DNA from: Euphorbia lathyris
Lineage: Eukaryota; Streptophyta; Magnoliopsida; Malpighiales; Euphorbiaceae
DNA: 64,000 bases
Assembly: GCF_963576675.1 (NCBI RefSeq)
Contig: NC_088916.1
Span: forward strand, 51,957,001 to 52,021,000
Direction of reading: 5' to 3'
This document shows, in pieces, positions 57,216 through 64,000 of this stretch. Below the pieces are notes generated by a model. The model did no database searches, was not told where the DNA came from, and worked only from the letters and a program-made list of their open reading frames with translations. The position numbers were made by a program, and so were the translations under genes. Each line of letters opens with the position of its first letter. The stretch's first letter is position 1.

Positions 57216-59345
57216 ATTCTCCCCACCTTAAGAAATTTCGTCCTCGAAATTCACGTTCTCTAATCTAACTTTTCTTCCTCAAATAATCTCCAAGATCACA
57301 AAATTATTTCACATGATCAAGATTCCTCATAATCATCATAAGACCACAAATTCTAATGTTTCCTTCCATTAATGTCATCATTTATCAATATCGACATCTT
57401 TGTAACAATCATTTAAATATACTCTTAGTAACACTAAACTTCAACCTAGTCAATTCCATCACCAATAAATCCACAATAAAACTTCAAATATCATATATTC
57501 CACTTTATATAATATGATATACTTTATATTCATATCTTCCTAACATACACCAAATCCCACTTTAATAAATTTAAATCACAATTGATTTCATCAATTGCAT
57601 ATATATCAATTATATTTCACATATCTCCAAATTCTACAGACTTCAAAAAAATATCACTTTTGAACCGCTAATATGTATGATATTATATTTTTCCTTAAAC
57701 TTCAAATAGTTCGAATAATGATTTGCCTCCATATATAATCTTACTTCATCATAATAACAATATTTGTATCTATAATTTTTCACTCCAATCATTATTTATA
57801 TTATAATCTTCAATCATTAGCATCAACATCACTATCACTCTTATAAGAGTCATTTCATAAACACCAACATCAACATCACCAATATAGACCTCATTATGAT
57901 GATACAATTTCCTATCAATAAGAGTCATTTCGTAAACTCTTAACATCAACATCACTCTTAGACTTCTCTGTTTAACTCCTCAAAATCAATTAAGCTAACA
58001 TGTTATTTTTTTTTCCAAACTCCAAATAATATCTTTACACCCATAAAAGTCAATAAATCTATAATATCATTCGATTTTCTTATTTGACCGATAAACACTC
58101 AATTTGATCCTTATATAAACTTAAACCGTAATCACACAAACTTCAACTAAAAATAACTTCTATTAACAATATATGTACTACAAAACTTCAATTCTCAACA
58201 TATATATCCTCTTATATCATATTTATCACTTAATTTCCTACCTCAAAATGTGCTTAAAATCAGACAAATTTGTCTTCAAAATTCATATCTTAATTATTTC
58301 CTCAAACATCAAATATAGTCTCCCACTTTACTTCTCATTGATCACTAACATCGGTATCTCTCTAAACATCATTTATATAACTCTCAATAATTCTAAACCT
58401 CAACCCGATAAAGTTCAACAATAGATCTGCAATTTGAATTCGGATATCATTTATTCCAATTAAGATTTCATAACTTATTAAACTCCTATCATAATAATCT
58501 CCAATTAATCAACCTCCAAAACAATTAATTGACATCTCCACTTTTTTTCGCTTTCTTAATCACATATATATTATCTTCAAAACTCATCATATCATTTCAA
58601 AGTCTCCTAACCTTACTTCACATCTGAGATATATATATTTTTCAGCCAACTATTAAACTCTCAAATATCAATTCCAAGTCACACTAAGGAGAAAAATCAA
58701 ACAAAAACCAAATTCTGGTTTAAAGCTAAAATGACCAACATATGCCGTTTTCAGCATAACTTTTTCATACAGAGTCCAATTAAGGCGATTCAAAAATCTC
58801 TGGAAACGTAAGATAATAATAAAGAACTTTCATTTAGGACTCCATGACAGATTCAACCTCTACGTGGTCGAAAAATACATCATAAGATCAAATACGAATC
58901 TGATTCTCTCACAGCACCTATATAGACAATTCTTTATTATCTCTAGCTCAAAGTGATAATTTACTCCTATCTCATATATCTATGGTTGTAAGCTAACTAT
59001 TAAACTCTCACATATCAACTCCAAGTGATACTTAATATCAAGTATGTAACCCATATCACCAAATATCAATAATTTTCAATTTTTCATACACCCAATATTT
59101 TACTAACCATCAAATCTCATTTCTACCCCTCATTTTCTCAATCCTCGAAAAATGTCAAAGTATTTCTTAGCTTTCACCATATATCCATATTCCTCAATTA
59201 CTATCGACTATTTCTTAGCTATCACCAAATATTCATATTCCTCATTTACTAACAATTATTTCTTCGGTATTATCCAATATCGACATGCCTCAATTACTAT
59301 CAACCTTAGGTCCGAAGAATTTAACCTAGAGCTCTGATACCAAAC
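57216..59345 (-). other. Internal region of element G, non-coding
   Basis: Very AT-rich, with pyrimidine-rich plus strand and no ORF above about 85 codons. Local near-repeats of AAGAGTCATTTC(A/G)TAAAC occur near 57840-57940. It includes the PBS and polypurine tract at its ends. Confidence 0.8.
59331..59342 (-). other. Primer-binding site of element G
   Basis: Minus-strand TGGTATCAGAGC, three bases from the LTR at 59346; an exact initiator-methionine complement. Confidence 0.93.
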
Positions 59346-60810
59346 TGTCACACCCGAGCCTAAATGACCTCAAGCGGCATCGGGCGTGAAATGGAAAGAT
59401 AATAATCAATACTTAGGAGTCTCCAATTTATCCACATATCATTATATTACAATTGCAATACCAAAGTTCTAACCATAATGCTAACAATAAGTAGTCAACT
59501 TCCAAACCTCGCCTAATCGGTCGGGAACCTTCTCTATATCTTGTACTGTCTCACCTAAAAACATTAAAACATTTAAAAACGTGAGACAAAAATCTCAGTA
59601 AGAAACTATCAGCCATAAAAACCAACTTTATTTAACATAGCTACATATATACGTTTATAAAGGGATTTAATCAAAACCTTATAAAATATACTCAAAACTT
59701 AAGTTTATAATATAATCACCAAAACCTTATAAAATATACTCAAAACTTAAGTTCATAAAATCAAAGTTGTATATGTATCCATCCTCGAATTCCACCCGTG
59801 TAGATCATAACATCAATCATAACAATATCGAGATATCTCATTTATATCTCGTTCCTTGCCTAACAGTTAGGACTACCAGCCGTGCACTCTGGCCATACCG
59901 CCATTAGGTATGGTCTTAAAATACAACTCATACCCCGGGCAATCCTAGATGGACAAAACCATTAAATCTTTCAAAATACCACAACTCATAAAAATCATAT
60001 ATGGATTTCAATCCAAAATAATAACAACAATAACCGCAATAGATTTCTCAATCCAAAACCAAAACATATATGTATATATATTAAATCAACCAAATGAAGC
60101 CTTAAATCAACATAATCAAGTAAAATTTAAAATTCACATAAAAGCATAGTCAATGACTTCATTTGAACCATAATTTCACAATAAAAAGCAAAATCGTGAA
60201 AAACCTCAATTTTACAAAATACCCGTAGAAACCCTGAAATATCAATTTTTATAAATCCTTTGATTATATATATATTTATATACATCAAACTCAAAATATA
60301 GTTGATAGGTACTTACCTTGGCTACTAATTGAAAACTACAAACCCGTTCAATTCGCCTCTAAACTCTGTCTAAGCCATTTCCCTCCAAACACTACCGAAA
60401 CTCAAAAACTCTTCGGCTAGGACTTAGATCTATGTATAAGGATACTATGGTTCCAATTTCAAATGACTTGGATGATCGAATCTCCGTAAATCAAAAAAAC
60501 GGTGGAAAAACGGTTCAGGAACGGCAAAGAACACGAAGAGGCAGAGAATGAAAAAGAAAAAAGAAAAAGAAAATAAAGATGATGAGCATCATCTCTGAAT
60601 CCGTTTTAACATATATCCAAATTTGGATAAAATCCCGTTTGATCCTCCATCTTTATATAATCTTTTAAAAATTATTCTAAACTTTTAATTTACACCTAAA
60701 ATCCTCAAATTAACTCCAAACTTTTTCTATAGTACCAAATTAACTTCACACATCCAATAATTATAATATATATTAATATAAATTCTAGAAATTTAGTCAC
60801 GGACGTGACA
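59346..60810 (-). repeat. LTR of element G (5' LTR on minus strand)
   Basis: 1465 bp, the same length as its partner at 55751-57215. The same short antisense ORF occurs in both LTRs (at 56354 and 59949), explained by the duplication rather than by a gene. Confidence 0.93.
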
Positions 60811-61104
60811 CAAACACCCCCTTAAATTATTCAAAAGTTTATATATATATCACATAGAAGAGAATGGGGGCATTTGTGTGTGTATATATATAGTAGCTAA
60901 ATCAAGTAGAAAAGATAAAGGATGGAGGCAATTGGCCCTTAATTTTTGTAAAATAATAATATTATTATATATAGTCTATATTGTCCTTCTTATTTTGGGA
61001 ATTTTTTCACCTTAACGTACGACTTTATTTTGTATATAAATTCTTAATTTTGACACTTTCTAATTTAAAATTTATTTTGGCTTCACCAATAAATAAATAA
61101 ATAA

Positions 61105-61938
61105 GGGTTAAGGTGCAAAAATTGTAACGACCCGATTCGGAGTGGGTGGCGTCGGGATAGAAGGTCTGAGCAAGGAGCGGCCCTAAGGGATGGCGATGGG
61201 ACAGGAATGAACTGAATCCCACATCAGAAATGGAGAGAGAGTGATTGGAGGCTTATTAGTAAAATGAGAATCCAATACATGCAGACGCGTTTTAAAGCCG
61301 TGAGACCCAATATGTTGGAATTGGGCCAGAGCGGACAATATCTACATGGTATTGGACCAGGGTGTTACAAAAATACCCCTAACGTTTTAGGTCAGGAGCA
61401 ATTTTACCCCTAACGTTTAAAATGGTGCAATTTTACCCCTAACATTGGAAGCCAAGAGCAATTTTACCCCTAACGTTGATAAATTGGGTCAATTTCAAAC
61501 ACTATTACAAAACACAAATATTTTTATTCATTATTTTGCACCAATTGAATAACAATTCATTCTAAAAAAAGGATTTCATGTTTTTATAATTTAATAATAG
61601 AATTTGAGATTAATATTTATAAATTCGGTGAATTTTTTGAATTTTTTTTGTCTAATTCGTACAAAAAGACAGTATCTTTTTTTTATTTTTTTTCACATCC
61701 CAACGAATGTTTGTGATTTGTTACCGATAAAATGACATACGTATGAAGTGTAGATGACAAGATTCATGACCGAAAAGATAGTTTGATGAATTATTTCTCA
61801 AATTGACCCAACTTATTAACGTTAGAGGTAAAATTGCTTTTGGCTTCCAACGTTAGGTGTAAAATTGCACCATTTTAAACGTTAGGAGTAAAATTGCTCC
61901 TAACCCAAAACGTTTGGGGTATTTTTGCACCTTAACCC
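61105..61938. mobile_element. Mutator-like MITE with long inverted repeats
   Basis: Inverted repeats of at least 140 bp start GGGTTAAGGTGCAAAAATAC and end as their reverse complement at 61938. The likely 9-bp duplication AATAAATA(A/T) is at 61096-61104 and 61939-61947 (8 of 9). Each arm repeats AGCAATTTTACCCCTAACG several times. About 580 bp without the TRIM solo LTR. No transposase. Confidence 0.85.
61123..61369 (-). repeat. TRIM solo LTR
   Basis: 247 bp, plus-strand TGTAACGACCC to GGGTGTTACA, flanked by AAAAT at 61118-61122 and 61370-61374. It restores the Mutator-like arm when removed. It gives the full LTR of the TRIM family found at 28378 and 62060. Confidence 0.92.
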
Positions 61939-62059
61939 AATAAATATATATTGCCTTTCTTTTTATTTTGTTTTATTGGAGCCACATGTAACTTGTTGGT
62001 TGTGTTGAATTATTAATGCTTAGAATTAGATTGATTTGAAACTTCTTTTTAAGAGTCTT

Positions 62060-62561
62060 AAAACGTAACGTAGATAATATCTGTTTTGATCAAAATCCAG
62101 TATATTGGTTTTCGCAATTTTAAAACACATCTATATGTATTAAATACATACCTTAGTAATAAGGATCTGTCATTCTCTTTTGCCATTTTCGATGTAGGAT
62201 TCAGTTGATTCATGCTTACGTCACCATTCCTTAAGGTTGTTCCTTGCTCATGTCTTCTATCCGGTGCCACCCACTCCGACCTAGGTCATTACAGGTCCAC
62301 TAGCTTTCACTTGGTTCATCCTACATGTAGAGTTGGCCTTGATACCACAATTGTAAGAGTTTGACCTAATACTATATAGATATTATCCGCTTTTGTGATT
62401 CACGGATTCAAAACGTACACACTTTACTAATAAACCTCAATCACTCTCTCTCCATTTCTGATTTAGGATTCAGTTCATTCCTACCATCTCGTCATCTTTT
62501 AGGGCCGTTCTTTGCTCAAGTCTTCTATCCCGGTGCCACCCACTCTAAACTAGGTTGTTAC
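62060..62561 (-). mobile_element. TRIM retrotransposon 2, diverged
   Basis: Left LTR about 62060-62293 (ending GGTCATTACA), internal 58 bp, decayed minus-strand PBS at 62336-62347, right LTR 62352-62561 (TGTAAGAGTTTGACC to GGTTGTTAC). Both LTRs match the solo LTR at 61123-61369 but are more diverged. The left boundary is approximate. Non-coding by design. Confidence 0.8.
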
Positions 62562-62870
62562 TTTTTTAGTATTTAGCTAATTATGAAAAATAATATCATG
62601 TATATTTATTTACTATTGTGTTGATTTGATTAATGATTGATTATTCGGTTACTATTAAATATAAGCTTATTAGAATTTTACGGTGAAAATTAAAATCATT
62701 ACAAGTCCAGAATTAACAATCACTCGTCAAATTGCTTTGATTATTGAGTAAACAGGTGAACATCACTATCTTTATTTATATAAAATAATTATAAAAGAAA
62801 CAAAATTAATTGTTGAATAACTTTTTTTAGGTGTGTGAGAGGATGACCTAGCTCCCCGACCTCTTCCTCG
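62562..62870 (+). other. AT-rich spacer and probable LINE 5' leader
   Basis: No ORF. An in-frame TGA at 62844-62846 closes the frame upstream of the LINE ATG. The LINE 5' end is not defined. Confidence 0.5.
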
Positions 62871-64000
62871 ATGACGATCGCTGGAGACTCTGAATCAGTT
62901 GCCATTGCGCATCTTTTCGACAGAAAAGCTTACTCTTCCTTCACGAAAGCTACCGCTGAAAAGAAATTTCATGCTGCTTCATTTGCAGAAGTGGTAAAAA
63001 ACTCATCCCCAGCCACGGCCATTCCCTCGAAACCGCAAATCTCTCCCAATCTCTCTCTGCCGTTGGTCACCGAGGAGGGGGGTTTCAAAGCTATCAAAAT
63101 CCCCCAACAGATTTATGAAGAAAGAATCAAGGCAGTACAACACTCAGTTATTGGTCGAATCACTCTTAGCAAGGGGGACAAACCATGGAAACACGCAGAG
63201 CTCAAGCAGAAGCTAAACAAAGTGTGGAAACGCAGCATGGACTGGAAGCTAATATCGCTGGGAAAGGGTTTTTACCAAATTGTCATGCCGGATGAAAGGG
63301 CTATTCAGGATGTATGGGGACAAGGAGCAATTGCATTGAGGCCAGGAATTATCAGATTTTCGCCCTGGAGTCCAGGTTTCAACCCAGAATCACACAAATC
63401 CACCTCTGCGCAAGTTTGGGTAAGATTCTACAACTTACCATGGGAATTCTGGGACACTAGAATTATTGCTAGCATTGCTAGAGCTGTAGGGGTTCCCATT
63501 CGATTTGATAAAAACACAGTCAATGGCGAATTCGGACACTATGCTAGGGTTCTGGTAGATGTTGAACTATCAACGGATATTCAGGATAGGCTTCGAATAG
63601 ATACTGATAGTCAGAAGATTTGGGTATTCTTAGAATATGAAAACCTTCCGACTATTTGTGGCACTTGCTCATCACTAGGACATTCATCTAATATCTGTAG
63701 AAGAAATGATATTCCACAAGCTAAGAACAGCATGCCGAGCAAGAAGCCTATCAGCACTGTCTGGCGTCGAACTCAGACAGAGGGTAAAAAAACAACAGAA
63801 ACAGAACCGGAAAGTACTGAAAAGGAGGATATCTGCGAAACTCACAAAGAAAACTCTCTGCAATTGGTAGTGCATAATCCTGAGAAATCACAGCATAGTT
63901 ACAAAGCAGGAGGAAAAAACTCAGATGCCTGGGGGGATAACAGTGATGAGGATAAGAGATATACAGATGGTGCTGAGTTTCATTTCCCTGAGGGGTTGCC
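62871..64000 (+). CDS. LINE ORF1 (DUF4283 and CCHC zinc knuckle), open to the window edge
   Basis: The ATG at 62871 is the first after an in-frame TGA (62844-62846). The 376 codons to the right edge contain no stop. The product is the nucleic-acid-binding ORF1 protein of a plant L1-type LINE, which coats the element RNA. Residues about 85-200 form the DUF4283 region (HSVIGRITLSKGDKPW, FSPWSPGFNPE, VWVRFYNLPWEFWD). Near residues 263-276 is the CX2CX4HX4C knuckle CGTCSSLGHSSNIC, with all four ligands. After it the protein is polar and Glu/Lys-rich. ORF2 should start beyond the right edge. The open frame, unlike the decayed LINE at 20860-25664, suggests a young copy. Confidence 0.85.
   Translation, partial: MTIAGDSESVAIAHLFDRKAYSSFTKATAEKKFHAASFAEVVKNSSPATAIPSKPQISPNLSLPLVTEEGGFKAIKIPQQIYEERIKAVQHSVIGRITLSKGDKPWKHAELKQKLNKVWKRSMDWKLISLGKGFYQIVMPDERAIQDVWGQGAIALRPGIIRFSPWSPGFNPESHKSTSAQVWVRFYNLPWEFWDTRIIASIARAVGVPIRFDKNTVNGEFGHYARVLVDVELSTDIQDRLRIDTDSQKIWVFLEYENLPTICGTCSSLGHSSNICRRNDIPQAKNSMPSKKPISTVWRRTQTEGKKTTETEPESTEKEDICETHKENSLQLVVHNPEKSQHSYKAGGKNSDAWGDNSDEDKRYTDGAEFHFPEGL

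Larger units (their letters stand above)
55751..60810 (-). mobile_element. Non-autonomous LTR retrotransposon G (LARD-like), young
   Basis: Two 1465-bp LTRs (TGTCACACCCG...GGACGTGACA on plus) flank 2130 bp of non-coding DNA. The target duplication CAAAC is at 55746-55750 and 60811-60815. A minus-strand PBS and polypurine tract set the orientation. By eye the LTRs differ at about 19 sites, nearly all transitions. No ORF resembles gag or pol, so it must be mobilised by another element. Confidence 0.93.
54162..60821. mobile_element. Harbinger (Tourist-like) MITE, split by two insertions
   Basis: Left end GGGGGTTTGGTTC, right end GAACCAAACACCCCC when the insertion is removed, with TTA target duplications at 54159-54161 and 60822-60824. 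About 860 bp without the hAT MITE (54880-55603) and LTR element G (55751-60810). Both ends carry GGGAATGAG/CTCATTCCC-like subterminal sequence. No transposase. Confidence 0.82.

Overview
The window is plant nuclear DNA, almost certainly from a eudicot, and consists almost wholly of nested transposable elements. I found no host protein-coding gene, rRNA or tRNA gene that I can support. The plant assignment rests on the element families: Sirevirus-type and Angela/BARE-type Ty1-copia, Athila-type and other Ty3-gypsy, TRIMs, plant L1- and RTE-type LINEs, tRNA-derived SINEs, and hAT, Harbinger and Mutator-like MITEs. Initiator-methionine primer-binding sites (TGGTATCAGAGC) occur on both strands. 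The species cannot be named from this.

Layout, left to right. Positions 1-20417 form a nest read from inside out: Sirevirus A (+, to 6471) lies in an Athila element (+, to 12411), which lies in Sirevirus B (-, to 17013), which lies in a Ty3-gypsy element X (-, to 20158), which lies in the 3' end of a LINE (+, poly-A at 20392-20417). Only the right-hand halves are in the window. Positions 20860-25664 hold a decayed L1-type LINE (-) whose ORF1 is split by a Sirevirus solo LTR with an exact AGAGT target duplication. Positions 25665-30089 are AT-rich, low-information DNA with one TRIM relic.

Positions 30090-50130 are an Angela-type copia relic split by Sirevirus C (30488-47329, TSD AAAAC). Sirevirus C itself carries three later insertions: an Athila-type solo LTR in its 5' LTR, an RTE LINE in gag, and another solo LTR in its extra ORF. 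From about 50 kb to the end are AT-rich spacer, two tRNA-derived SINEs, two hAT MITEs, a Harbinger-type MITE holding a young non-autonomous LTR element G (LTRs about 98.7% identical by eye), a Mutator-like MITE split by a TRIM solo LTR, another TRIM, and an open LINE ORF1 running off the right edge.

How the parts work together. The Sireviruses encode Gag, then PR-INT-RT-RNase H, then a large extra ORF downstream of pol. That ORF is intact in copy A (945 aa) and broken in copy C. In both copies a TATA box lies about 110-120 bp before the extra ORF; in copy C it shares 15 identical bases with an LTR core promoter, which suggests a separate internal promoter. Three GGGGGAG tracts precede each 3' LTR.

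The most unusual signals are: (1) paired 13-bp inverted-repeat motifs (TACGC-N3-GCGTA) with a 20-22 bp repeat distance, arrayed in the U3 regions of two different LTR families; (2) the Sirevirus internal promoter and extra ORF, with very dense CTGAGT/CTGAC words; (3) a 186-bp direct duplication exactly abutting a solo LTR, where 5 bp is expected; (4) gypsy element X, whose Gag position is filled by acidic 25-aa repeats. All coordinates come from reading by eye; no alignment or search was run.
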